Under the pieces are notes generated by a model. That model searched no databases and was not told the origin of the DNA. It saw only the letters and a list, made by a program, of their open reading frames with translations. The position numbers were made by a program, and so were the translations under genes. From assembly GCF_023898315.1 (NCBI RefSeq), contig NC_064614.1:705546720-705610719 (forward strand): a stretch of 64,000 bases of DNA, in the 5' to 3' direction. Shown one piece after another: positions 45,641 through 56,739 of the stretch (its first letter is position 1; each line of letters begins with the position of its first letter). The DNA comes from Schistocerca nitens. Its lineage: Eukaryota > Arthropoda > Insecta > Orthoptera > Acrididae.

Positions 45641-47120
45641 GGAGTGGGTGGTAACGGGGCAGACGTTTCGCAGGTGAAACGTCAACATGTATCAGGTCAC
45701 TCTGCGGCCGAGTCTTTTAAAAAGAAAGGTACTGTCTCTGGTTCTGGTTCTTCTGCCCTTTCCCCCTTGGCCACTCCCTGGGAGGAAGGACAGGCCCCCC
45801 GGCTTGGGGCGAAGTACTTCCCCCGCTATTTAGTCTGTTCTCGGACTGATGGGGCGACGTTCGCCACCTCCAAGCCCATGTTCTTTGTCCAGCACACCGA
45901 GGACATCTTCGGGGAAATCGAGGCTCTCAGTAAAATGCGTTCGGGGTCCGTTTTTGTAAAGACCGCCTCCGCCACACAGTTGGCGGCGCTCCAGGCGTGT
46001 GACCGACTAGGGGACATCCCAGTGTCTATTGTCCCGCATCTGGCACTGAATAGGACGCAGGGGGTTATTTTTCATCGGGACCTTTTGCTGCAATCTGATA
46101 AGGAGCTCAGGGCTGACCTGGAGCGCCGAGGCTTGCATTTCGTCCGGCGAGTTCAGCGCGGCCCCAAAGACGGTCGCGTCGACACCGGGGCCTTTATCCT
46201 CGCCTTCGAGGGGGACGTACTCCCAGAGAAGGTATAGGTGATGTGCTACCAGTGCGATGTGCGACGTGCGATCTTACGTCCCGCCTCCTATGTGCTGCTT
46301 TCGGTGTTTGCACTTTGGGCACATGTCGTCACGATGTGAGGCTGAGCCCCTTTGTGGCGATTGCGGACGTCCTCTTCGTGAGGAACATACATGCACCCCA
46401 CCACCTCGGTGCGTCAATTGTCCTGGCATCCACTCGCCTAGACCTTTAGACTGCCCCGCGTATCAGAAGGAGAAGAAGATTCAAGAATTAAAAACTTTGG
46501 ATCGTCTCTCTTATTCTGAGGCCAGGAAGAAGTATGACCGCCTCCATCCCGTGACATTGACAACTTCGTTTGCTTCAGTCGTGTCCACTCCTTCCACAGT
46601 ATCCTCACCCCTCTCCCATCCCCCCTCCACCTCCTCACCCCATCCGGGGTCTATGCCTCCGCCTCCCAAATCCCTCCCTTCCAAATCCTCCTCCCTCGCG
46701 GCCCCTGCCCCCTCTGCCCCGGGGGCCACCCTTCCTCCTCCTCCCCCACCGCCACCTGAGGTCCGGCGTTCCAACACGGACCCCGCGCGTGAGGACCTTC
46801 TTCGGGTCCAGCCCACCATCCCCGTGCCTCATCGGACTTCCAAGAAGGCCTCCAAGAAGAAATCTTTATCCCCCTCTCCACCCCGGCGTGTTTCGTCTGA
46901 CGCTCCATCCGTGAGTCGCTGCTCCCGGCCGTTCCCAGTTTCGCCGGGACGCTCTGCTGCGAGGCACTCAGCTGGCCTCTCGTCGGCGAATGATGCTGCC
47001 CCTCCTACGCAACCCGGGAAAGCGGCCGCCGCTGGCGACGACTCGATGGAACAGGATCCGCCTCCCGCCGGTTGTAGCGTTGTTCCCTCGACACCTGGCC
47101 CTCCGCAGCCGTCGAGGTGA
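45542..47120 (+). pseudogene. LINE B ORF1 (Gag-like), one stop and a frameshift
   Basis: Starts MPVSLGHRDSW. A middle region (FPRYLVCSRTDG, FFVQHTEDIFGEIEALSKM, GVIFHRDLLLQSDKELR) leads to a TAG at 46235 and a small insertion near GTGCGACGTGCGATC. The frame starting 46257 then continues with knuckles CFRCLHFGHMSSRC, CGDCGRPLREEHTC and CVNCPGIHSPRPLDC and a long Pro/Ser/Lys-rich tail ending TPGPPQPSR. Compared with LINE A ORF1, the N-terminal half differs strongly while the knuckle layout is conserved, so this is a distinct family. Confidence 0.85.
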
Positions 47121-47163
47121 CCAGCTCTTCACCCGTTTCATTCCCCCTCTTTTCTGACTAGCG

Positions 47164-47727
47164 ATGGCTTTGTTACATTGGAACATAAGAGGTATTTGAT
47201 CTAATTGGGAGGAATTACAACTGCTCCTCCGCCTGCACTGTCCGCTCGTCCTTGGACTCCAGGAAACCAAGTTGCGCCCAACTGACCTTATTGCTTTTAC
47301 CCACTATACCTCGGAGTGGTCTGACCTCCCCCCTGTGGACGGTATTCCAGCTCATGGTGGGGTCATGTTGCTCGTTCGGGACGATGTATATTACCATCCC
47401 CTCCCATTGACCACCCCACTCCAAGCAATAGCTGTCCGTATTACTCTTTCTGCCTTTACTGTTTCTGTTTGTACCGTCTACACTCCATTGTTATCCGCAG
47501 TTAGTCGGGCTGACATGATGCACCTGATTGTTCAGCTTCCTCCGCCGTTTTTATTTTTTGGCGACTTCAATGCCCATCGTCCCCTTTGGGGCTCTCCTGC
47601 ATCCTATCAGAGAGGCTCCCTCTTGGTGGATGTCTTCAACCATCTCAATCTTGTCTGCCTCAATACTGGCACCCCGACTTTCCTCTCGGACTCTACTCAT
47701 ACCTACGGGCATATTATTCGCTTGTGA
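47164..47727 (+). pseudogene. LINE B ORF2, endonuclease part only
   Basis: MALLHWNIRGI, an in-frame TGA at 47197, then SNWEELQLLLRLHCPLVLGL, QETKLRPTD, HGGVMLLV, FFGDFNAHRPLWGS and VCLNTGTPTFLS. This is the apurinic-like endonuclease domain. It ends at a TGA formed at the junction, before the SDH motif, and RT and RNase H are missing. Confidence 0.85.
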
Positions 47728-48535
47728 TACACTGGGGGATGTTTCCGTTACCATCACACCTCATAAGAGCTTAAATATGGTCCAGGGTATTATATTCCGC
47801 AGGGACCATCTTTTGCAGTCTCACGATTAGATGAGCTGCGTGCTAACTTAGAGCGCCGAGGTGTCCATTTTGTCCAGTGCATCCATATGACTCAGAGGAA
47901 TAATCAGATTGCCACCGGTGCCTTCATCTTGGCCTTCGAGGATGACACATTGTCCGAATAGGTCAAGGTGATGGTCTACCAATGTGATGTCAAGCCATAT
48001 ATCCCTCCCCCGATGCAGTGCTTTAAGTGATGGAAGTTCGGCCATGTGTCGTCCCGCTGTACTTCCAGCGTCACATGTCAAGATTGTGGACATTCTTCAC
48101 ATCCCAATACTCAAAGTGCCCCGCCTCTCATCTGTGTGAACTATGGAGAGCACCTTTGCCTTCCTCGCCAGACTGCAGGATTTTACAGCAAGAAAGAAAA
48201 ATCATGGAATATAAGACCCTAGACCAACTGACCTACACTGAGGCTTAGAGGGAATTTGAGTGCCTCCATCCTGTGGCTATGACCTCCTCTTATTGGCTTC
48301 TCCTTTTTATTCTCGTGGTCGGCTAGCCACAGTAATCTGCTTTCTTGTTTTACACTCTTCTGTTTTTTGCATCTGTTTTCTTGTCCTCTTTTTGTTCCTT
48401 CTATTGATTGTTATCTTTCCTTTGTTCTTGTGGTTTTTCCTTTCTTCCCGTTTTGTGTTGTACATCTTGTTTGTTTTATTCGGAACAAGGGACCAATGAC
48501 CAAGCAGTTTGGTCCCTTGCCCACTCTTAAACCAA
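47728..48535 (+). mobile_element. LINE ORF1 fragment and separate LINE 3' end
   Basis: 47728-48290 encodes a second, older ORF1 of the LINE B type: DTLGDVSVTITPHKSLNMVQ, GIIFRRDHLLQS, LERRGVHFVQ, then degraded knuckles (CKWKFGHVSSRC-like with a stop, CQDCGHSSH). 48300-48535 is T-rich and ends GACCAAGCAGTTTGGTCCCT followed by ACCAAACAGG, typical of a LINE 3' UTR end. Several stops and frameshifts. Confidence 0.65.
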
Positions 48536-49990
48536 ACAGGTGACTGGGTAACGTGTAATTCCCAGCCCTGGGTTGACAGGTAGGGTTCGCACCTACCCCC
48601 AGGTACAGGCTAGGTCCAGGCATGGGAGATTGCCTGAGCTGTCTCCTTCACAAATTGTCAGTTGTTCCCTCTGTCCGAAGATCAGGAAATGTAAACTTGG
48701 GGGGGGGGGGGGGGGTTGGAAGGAGCACCACATAATCGGAGATGCTAGCAATCGGGTGATTTTTACACCATGAGCCACTCTACATGTCAGTCCATGTCTA
48801 CTGAATGTAAGCAGTATGAGGTTAGACTCACTGTTGCAGCTGCGCCACAGGTCCTTGCAGTATAATGTATGGGAAGGTGGTCAGTTCTTTGCTGTGGTTA
48901 ACCCATTTATTGTTAACAGAGATGTTGATGCAGTTGTTGGGCCTGTGAAATCTTGCTCTCATTTACTTAACGAGACTTTACTTTTGATGACCAATGTGTG
49001 ATTTTCGAGCCCAACAACTGTTACAGCTTATCTCCTCCACAGCTATCCTATTTGTGTTGAGGCCCATCGAAACATTGAATTCTTCACCTCGTGTTATTTA
49101 TACTAGGCAGCTCGATGGTTCTGACTGAGGGCAAAATCCAAACTCTCCTCTCCAAGCAGGGTATCACTGCAGTACATTGGGTAAAGAAAAAGGTTGATGC
49201 AACCTTAGTGCCTACATGTACTCATTTCCTCACATTTGATAGAGTAGTGCGTCCATCAAAGATCAAAGCAGGCTGTGAAACGATCATGGTCTGACTGTAC
49301 ATTCTAAACGTGAAGTGCTGTTACCATTGTCAACATTACAGCCACTTTGAATGTCCTGTCGTAACAGAGCAAATGTTCTACTTGTCATAGGGATGCTCAC
49401 GAGGGTGATTGCCTGCCTCCTCCTCCCTGCTGTATCAATTGTAATAGTGACCATGCCTCATCATCCTGAGTGTGTCCCATGTATCTCCATGAGTGGGCTG
49501 TCCAGGAGATCTGGGTGAAGGAAAAAGTGCCTTATCCTGTTGCTCTCAAGTTGTTGGCCAGTCAAAAGGCCTGTGTCATACTATCTGGCACTTACAGTAC
49601 CATTCTTGCTATGCCTTGCTCCATAAAGGACATGGCCACACAGACTTGCGACCTGTAATTCAGCACTGACATTGTCAAGTTTGTGTCATGGTAGCATTCC
49701 TGTCTCCTTCCCTCTAGCTGTGAAACGGGCCACCAGATCTTCACCTCCAGTGGCGAAATGACCTGCTACACAATTGGCAGGCCAAAAAGGACAGAAGGAA
49801 TACTCCCATGAAGACTTTATGTCCCTCCTGCCAACAAACATCTGGGACTTAATCTGCCAACTGCAAAGTCTCAAAGAAATCAAACACAAAATCTTCTCCT
49901 TTGCTGACTTAGAGATCCTCATCCACAGTGTTGCTGCATGATGCCTTTATCAGACCAACCTCCGTTTTGTTGGTGCGCACACCAACTGGT
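48536..49990 (+). mobile_element. Decayed LINE A-family copy (5' UTR and ORF1 only)
   Basis: 48540-48720 is homologous to the LINE A 5' UTR (GTAACGTGTAATTCCCAGCC, GGTTGACAGGTAGG). It contains a 17-base G run at 48699-48715. ORF1 remnants follow, e.g. KQGITAVHWVKKKVDATLVP and TFDRVVRPSKIKAGCETI, matching LINE A ORF1 at 39480-39600. Knuckles are broken and stops are frequent. ORF2 is absent before the next element starts at about 50000. Confidence 0.7.
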
Positions 49991-51194
49991 CTTCTGCACT
50001 GGAACATGTAGGAACGGTCCAGAGAGACTGGTGCCGCCACTGGCCGTTCTTCTACGGCTGCCTCTTCAGTTGGTAAAGGATCATTGAATGCTGCTTCTTA
50101 TGATCCTAAAGCTTTCCATTCCCTGGCTGCACCCTGTGTGAGGGCCAGGCTCGCCAGCTTGGGGTGAAACTCTGCCTGCTACCTTGTCTGTACGGGGACG
50201 GATGGGGACACATTCACCACCACGAATCCTTTTTTAATTTTATTTTAAAAATGGTGGAGTCTCTCCATAAGATGCAGTCAGGTTCACTCTTGATGAAAAC
50301 TTAATGTGCTGCCCAAGCTGCAGCCCTTCAAGCTTCTGTTCATTTTGGTGACATCCCTGCGTCCATGACACCTCCCCAGTCTTTAAATGTGGATCAGGGA
50401 ATCATTTTTCATAGGGATATCATATTTCAAACTGATTAGAAACTTCAGGCCAATCTGGAATACTGGGGTGTTAATTTTGTTCAGCATATGCTGAAAGGGT
50501 GTAAAGACAGTCACACTGATACTGTTGCTGTAATTCTGGCATTAGAGAGCATTACCACCCCAGAGAAGGTAAAGGTTTTGTGTTATTAGTGTCATGTGAA
50601 ACCGTATGTCCCACTGCCCATCAGGTGCTTTTGATGCTGGGGTTTGGGCATGTCTTACTGATGTATGGCAGAATGTTGCACCCACTTCATGAGGGAGCTC
50701 CTTTGTTCCACTGCCTTTATACGTCAGTTATCACAACCATGACACTATATGTTCACTCCATGCCCCAGGTCATAAGAAAGAAAAAGTAATAGAGTATAAG
50801 TCCCTGGATCATTTATCTTATGCTAAGGCTTGTCAGAAATATGACACTTCAACCTGTGTTGATGACTTTTACTCTTTGCCTGTGTTACATCCTTTCCACC
50901 TCCTTCCTCTTCCTTACCCCAGTCATGTGCCCCTGTCCGCTCCCCCTCCCCTGCGGTTCCCACACTCTCCCTCTGGATGTTGCTCCCATCCTCGGCCAAA
51001 GAGATGTCACCTGCCAGTGATGGGGCACCCTCTTGGGACCCTGCCATTTTTTCCCTGTGTGGCATCTCTCAAACCTGATGCCTGCTAAAAAATCACAGAC
51101 TGTGTCCCTAGGTTGCCTGCTCTCTTTTGGTCCCGGATCTTGTAGAAACCTACTGTGCAATGCCCTCCTCAACCAATGAAAGAGGAGGAGGAGG

Positions 51195-51208
51195 AAAAGA
51201 AGAAGAAG

Positions 51209-51238
<30 letters not shown>
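51195..51238 (+). repeat. (AAG)n microsatellite inside LINE ORF1
   Basis: About 14 AAG units in the Lys-rich hinge of the ORF1 relic. The homologous place in LINE C (57870-57885) has only AAGAGAAGAAGAAG, so the tract has expanded in this copy. Confidence 0.9.
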
Positions 51239-51239
<1 letters not shown>

Positions 51240-51985
51240 CCCAGAAAAAAACCTCCCAGTGCCCCCTGGAGATTTCATCTTTCCCCTCACATCCTGAGTC
51301 GTCTTTCTTTTATTTTATTTTATTTTTTTTTTTAATGTCACCCCACCCTCATTGGTGATGGTGACCCAGCGGCCTGATTGGCTGGAGCCTGTTCATGACC
51401 TGTTTGTATACCCACTCTGTGCTTATTCCGTGTAACTAATCAAATACTACCGTCACCTACCAGAGTTGCAATTCCTTATTGCCTGTTACTCAGCAACTTG
51501 TCATTCTCCAGGAATTGAATCTTGGGACCTTTTACTTCATTACCAGTGCAGCTTTTGGGAGGGACCGTTTCTGATTGTCTGCTCCAGTTGGAAATCACAG
51601 TTCAGCAGGCCTTTTCTCATCACTGCCATCTTGTCGTAGTTTTCCTCTATGTTCACAAGGCCTGTGACACAGCTTGGTGCCACCACATCCTCCTTATGCT
51701 CCATGAGTAAGGTCTTTTGGGGAGCCCCTCCCAATTTCTACTCACCAATTCCTGCCTCACGAGCCATCCAGAGTCGTTTTTGGCCCTGTTCTCAGTTCTT
51801 CATGGACCCACGAGAATGATGTTCCATAGTGCTCTGTATTAAGTATCCTTTTTCTCATCACTGTTAATGGACTTGTGGCCTCTGGACTACTGCCAGACTG
51901 TTGGTTACCCTGCTCTGTATGTGGATGATTACTGTATTTAGGCTAGCTCCTCTATTGCTCTGTTTTCTCCCCTTCGAACTATCAG

Positions 51986-53258
51986 TTTAATAAGTCACAG
52001 CTGCAAAATACTAACGTGAATTCTTTACAGACGAATGGAAAAACTGGTAGAAGCGGACCTCGGGGAAGATCAGTTTGGTTTCCATAAAAATGTTGGAACA
52101 TGTGAGGCAATACTGACCCTCGGCGTATCTTAGAAGCTAGATTAAGAAAAGGCAAACCTACGTTTCTAGCATTTGCAGACTTAGAGAAAGCTTTTGACAA
52201 TGTTGATTGCAATACTCTCTTTCAAATTGTGAAGGTGGCAGGGGTAAAATACAGGCAGCTAAAGGCTATTTACAATTTGTACAGAAACCAGATGGCAGTT
52301 ATAAAGAGTCGAGGGGCACGAAAGGGAAGCAGTGGTTGGGGAGGGAGTGAGACAGGGTTGTAGCCTCTCCCCGATGTTATTCAATCTGTATATTGAGCAA
52401 GCAGTAAAGGAAACAAAAGAAAAATTCGGAGTAGGTATTAAAATTCATGGAGAAGAAGTAAAAACTTTGAGGTTCGCCGATGACACTGTAATTCTGTCAG
52501 AGACAGCAAAGGACTTGGAAGAGCAGTTGAACGGAATGGACAGTGTCTTGAAAGGAGGATATAAGATGAACATCAACAAAAGCAAAACGAGGATAATGGA
52601 ATGTAGTCAAATTAAATCGGGTGATGCTGAGGGGATTAGATTAGGAAATGAGACACATAAAGTAGTAAAGGAGTTTTGCTATTTAGGGAGTAAAATAACT
52701 GATGATGGTCGAAGTAGAGAGGATATAAAATGTAGACTGGCAATGGCAAGGAAATCGTTTCTGATGAAGAGAAATTTGTTAACATCTAGTATAGATTTAA
52801 GTGTCAGGAAGTCGTTTCTGAAAGTATTTGTATGGAGTGTAGCCATGTATGGAAGTGAAACATGGACGATAACCAGTTTGGACAAGAAGAGAATAGAAGC
52901 TTTCGAAATGTGGTGCTACAGAAGAATGCTGAAGATAAGGTGGGTAGATCACGTAACTAATGAGGAGGTATTGAATAGGATTGGGGAGAAGAGAAGTTTG
53001 TGGCACAACTTGACTAGAAGAAGGGATCGGTTGGTAGGACATGTTTTGAGGCATCAAGGGATCACAAATTTAGTATTGGAGTGCAGCGTGGAGGGTAAAA
53101 ATCGTAGAGGGAGACCAAGAGATGAATACACTAAGCAGATTCAGAAGGATGTAGGTTGCAGTAGGTACTGGGAGATGAAGAAGCTTGCACAGGATAGAGT
53201 AGCATGGAGAGCTGCATTAAACCAGTCTCAGGACTGAAGACCACAACAACACAACAAG
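51986..53258 (+). mobile_element. RTE-type LINE, 5'-truncated insertion
   Basis: Starts abruptly at AGTTTAATAAGTCACAGCTG within the older LINE and ends TCAGGACTGAAGACCACAAC with an (AACA)-like tail. Sequence is well preserved, and I recognise it as a very common locust RTE 3' end (memory). The 5' truncation is typical of target-primed reverse transcription. It is the youngest element in this nest. Confidence 0.88.
52332..53237 (+). pseudogene. RTE reverse transcriptase, C-terminal 301 codons
   Basis: Open frame EAVVGEGVRQGCSLSPML, NLYIEQAVKETKEKFGVG, then the active-site box LRFADDTVILSE. Typical RTE-like features follow: KEFCYLGSKITDDGRSREDI, MYGSETWTITSLDKKRIEAF, WCYRRMLKIRW, RRDRLVGHVLRH and NRRGRPRDEYTKQIQKDVG. 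Upstream (52011-52310) the palm N-terminal part continues in another frame (QFGFHKNVGT, FADLEKAFDNVD) after a single-base insertion near 52305. The endonuclease is missing through truncation. Confidence 0.88.
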
Positions 53259-55149
53259 TTGAGGGTGGTGCATTTTGTCGCCATACTATGGTCCATTCTT
53301 ATCTGGAGTTCTACCTTGATGCCCAACACGTGACCTTGGTCCCCAAGAGCCATCTTGGGGTCTTCTTTTTGACAACAAGCTTACTAGGTTGCCCCATATC
53401 CATCATCTGAAGGTTGGTTGTTTTCATAAACTCGGTGTCCTTCGCTTCCTTGTCCGCACCTATTGAGGTGCAGATCGTACTCTGCCTTTACCAGGCATTA
53501 GTTCTGTTTCACCTAGACTATGGTTGTCAAGTTTATGGATCAGGAGCCGCATCCACACTGCTTTCTTGGACCCAATGAACCCTTGTGGTATCCGTTTAGC
53601 TATTGGTGCCTTTCACACTATCCCTGTCAATAGTCTTGTGGTGGACAGTGGGATCCCTCCCCTTTTGATTCAGCGGTCAAAGCACCTGGTTTCCTATGCC
53701 ATCACTATCTGCTCTTCTGTTCACCTCATCAATTCTATTCCATTCCATTCTTTTCATGGCTTTGGGCATTCACCTGTCTGCTGTCTTCCCCATGTTCTCT
53801 CCTGACCAACACCCCTTGGTTAGTTCCCCAGCCCTGGATTGGGATGGCTCTCTTCCAGGTTCCAAAAGCCTCCACTGCTGCAGTCATTTTCCATTGTTTG
53901 TTCTGTATGCTCTTATGGCAGTTTGACAATGCAATTCTGTTTTACACCGATGGCTCTAAATCCATTGATCATATGGGATATGCCTTAGTGATCTGTTGGC
54001 ACAGAACACCATCCCCTGCCTGCCACATGTGGGTGGGGGGTTATTGTGGAATTGATGGCCATCATCGGGCCCTCTGATTCATTAGACTGCCCTCACTAAT
54101 CCCAGTTTTGTTATGTACGGACTCAGTGAATGGCCTTCAGGCTATCGGTCGGAGTTTTTCCTGCCACCCCTTAGTCTCTGCCATCCAAAACCTTCTCCAG
54201 CATCTTGGTGGTGATGCTTGTTTGGTTGATCTCATTTGGGTTCCTGACCATGTAGGTATCCCAGGTAATGAATGTTGCATATCACCTTGTGGTGGGAGGG
54301 GGGGTGGGGGGCTTGGCCACCCACCCCGTGTTCTCCATGTCCATTCTGGGGTTGGATTTGTGGCTTTACATCAAATCCCTTTTTGCTTCCTGCAATCAGG
54401 GAGACTCCCACCACATGGCGTTCTTCCCTCTGCATTTCCCAGTGGTAATCTACCATCCTCTGCCATCTTCATATTACCCATACCTGGTTGACCCATGGTT
54501 TTTTACTCACCAATAAGCCGGCCCTCTTTTGTAGATGTGGGGCTCCCCTCACAGTGATCTATATTTTGCTGGACTGCCTGTGTGTTTTGCCCTTAGCACT
54601 AAATGTCTGCTCCCACCTTCCTTGTCTCATGTGTTGGCAGATGACCCTCGCATGTTTGCGTCTATCCTCAGTTTTCTTCCTGAAAGTTATTTGTGCTCTA
54701 AGGTTTCACGCCTTGAATTTTCCTCTGGAATTAAAGGCCTTGAACTTGCTTCCACAGCTATCAGATTCTCCCCACCTTTTCCCTTCATTTCATGTGGTCT
54801 GTTGATTTTTCTCCCTTTTCTTTTGTCTTTTTCCCCTGGTGTTATCCACATTGTATCATGATAATGGTATGATATGGGTGTCGGGACAGGTCCACGGGAA
54901 TGCTGGTAACGCACTGCGCATCGTGTTTCTGGGACACCCCTGTTCTGCCCGTTTCTACGCACCCCACTCTTGCTCTTTACTCTTTCTGCCCTGAAGTTCA
55001 TTTTCACTCTTTGTTTGCTCACTATCCCTTCCTCTATACTGGACTGTGCTGTTTGTGTTGTTCCTTCCTTGATTTCTGCCATCGTAGGTCATGGGACTGG
55101 TGACCTCACTGTTAGTGCCCCCCCTCCCCCCCCCCCCCCCCAGAAAAAA

Positions 55150-55868
55150 AGCCAGATTGACAAATTTGCAGTTGTGGTGTGTGGGATAATGAGGAGAGTG
55201 CTCCTGCTGTCATATATCCATCCTTCGATTGACACCACTGAAGTTGCAAATGGGGGTAGTTTGGGACCAGTGGAATGCATGCTCCAGGGCTTCTGGCGTG
55301 GACTGTCCTTGAGGTAAATGATTTGTAACAGTTCATTGTATCACTGTGGTGATCAAATTGCTGCTGCAGATGCAGTACAGCATGCTAGAACCATACGCTA
55401 AACATCCTCTTAGTAATGCCCCTTCGCTGTCCTGAGCCTGGTCGTCTTGCGATCATACAGTCTCATGACCACCACTGCAATCAGTCATGTACAGTTGCTA
55501 CATTCCTGCCAAGTCTTTTTGCAATATGGCAGAAGGAACTTCCGGCTTCTTGTAGCTCTAGTAAATTACTAATCCAGTCAGTGAGACATTGATGAAGGCA
55601 TCTTTGTCGCCTTCAAGACATTCTTTAATAATTTCAACTTACCGTCTGGCCTCAAAAGTAACTAATGCCCAGAACTGTTACAGCATGTATTTATAACAAA
55701 CTTGACATGCAGTCTCATAGCAGCACTAATAGTGCCGCTCTTAAGAGATTGGTGCAAAATTTTAACAGACATCACCATCCAGATGTAGAAACACCTACCA
55801 ACTTTTGTTTCTGTTGCACATCTCCTTGGTGTTGCAATTATTTTTTCTCCCCGTCAGTGTATGTACAA
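55150..55868 (-). mobile_element. Tc1-like transposon fragment (5' end and HTH of transposase)
   Basis: The right end CTCCCCGTCAGTGTA resembles a Tc1-like TIR (reverse complement TACACTGACGGGGAG, then TTGCAACACCAAGGAG). Inward on the minus strand is LLELQEAGSSFCHIAKRLGR then NVATVHDC, the paired-like HTH of a Tc1 transposase. A shifted frame follows, with RRPGSGQRRGITKR and VTNHLPQGQSTPEALEHAF. The catalytic domain is missing: the element is cut off at the 3' end of the neighbouring LINE. Confidence 0.6.
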
Positions 55869-56039
55869 ACTGACCAAATAAATAGTGTTGATGGCAGTTA
55901 ATGGATGGAATGTATCCCCCACACTACACAAGGTTTATCAGGACATTGATACAAAAGCATCAGTGTGAAGTGTATCAGATTAAAAGAACACAGTACCTAA
56001 GGGATCTACATCAATTCTCTGTAAACCACGGTGAAGTGC
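55869..56039. other. Short unassigned spacer
   Basis: 171 bp between the Tc1-like end and LINE C. GGTGAAGTGCTTGGCAGACG at its right edge resembles a dispersed locust repeat, but it is too short to assign. Confidence 0.3.
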
Positions 56040-56739
56040 TTGGCAGACGGGAAGTCCCATAGTGCCATCCCCCAGGGGGCTCACAGTTCTTTTTAGAGTT
56101 CGTGCATGGTGCACACGGGGCCCCAAGCTATTGCAGCTCATTAATTCCCTCACTGCTTTTCCTTCTTCCTGAGCCCTCCCTCCCTCCCTATCCCTGCTCC
56201 TTCCCCGTTGCTGCCTCCTTCCCCTCTCTCGGTGATCTGCTTTATGTCGACCCGGCTATTCTCTGATTTCCTGTATTGGTTGCAATTCTGTTCCTTTTTC
56301 CGGTTCTTTCACCCTTTTGGCGTTTCGGTCCCCACTTGTGGTTTGGCCTCCACTTCAAAATATCCTGTTTTTAGTGTGAGCCATATGGGGAAGAACTTCC
56401 TCCCTAGCATTTACGGTGTGGATTCCTCTCCCTTCCTCACTGTAGCCCCCCTTCCACCCTGCTAGGTTGTGGTGGGGCTGTTATGTACCCATGTGTCTGA
56501 GCTCCCTGACAACACAGGGATCACACTACTGATACGTGAGCTATTCCTGCCCCGTGTATGCGAAGAAGTGGTTGCTTGTCTTCTTGGAACATCAGAACTC
56601 CCGGCAACAGCTGCCGTGCCAGCCGGCCGTTGCTGTGGCTGGGCGGTGCCCATGGGGAGAGCCCCTGGTCAGAGTGGGTGGTATCAGGGCGGATGCCTGG
56701 CGCATGAAGCATATCAAGCTACAAAAATCTGGCCTTTCT

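Larger units (their letters stand above)
44384..47727 (+). mobile_element. LINE B: I-group LINE, second family, 3'-truncated
   Basis: Directly follows the A tail of LINE A. It holds a duplicated 5' region, ORF1 with three zinc knuckles and Pro-rich tail, and only the endonuclease part of ORF2. At about 47727 it switches abruptly to ORF1-like sequence of a related, older element. It is GC-rich and less mutated than its neighbours. Confidence 0.82.
50000..55150 (+). mobile_element. Decayed LINE B-family copy, internally deleted, split by RTE
   Basis: ORF1 relic (GIIFHRDIIFQTD, TPEKVKVLCY) with an expanded AAG repeat, then a jump near 51520 to RT (LEITVQQAFSHHCHLVVVFL, FLITVNGLVASGLL). An RTE insertion at 51986-53258 follows. 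RT then continues, with RNase H pieces ILFYTDGSKS (53930), LLCTDSVNGLQAI (54110) and LIWVPDHVGIPGNE (54230). The 3' end has GGGACTGGTGACCTCACTGT, a 16-base C run (55126-55141) and a short A tail. Every domain is broken by stops. Confidence 0.75.

Noticed and set aside
46511-46914. Long open frames antisense to, or shifted from, LINE B ORF1
   Set aside because: They are shadows of the Pro/Ser-rich coding frame (poly-Pro read as Gly/Arg on the other strand).
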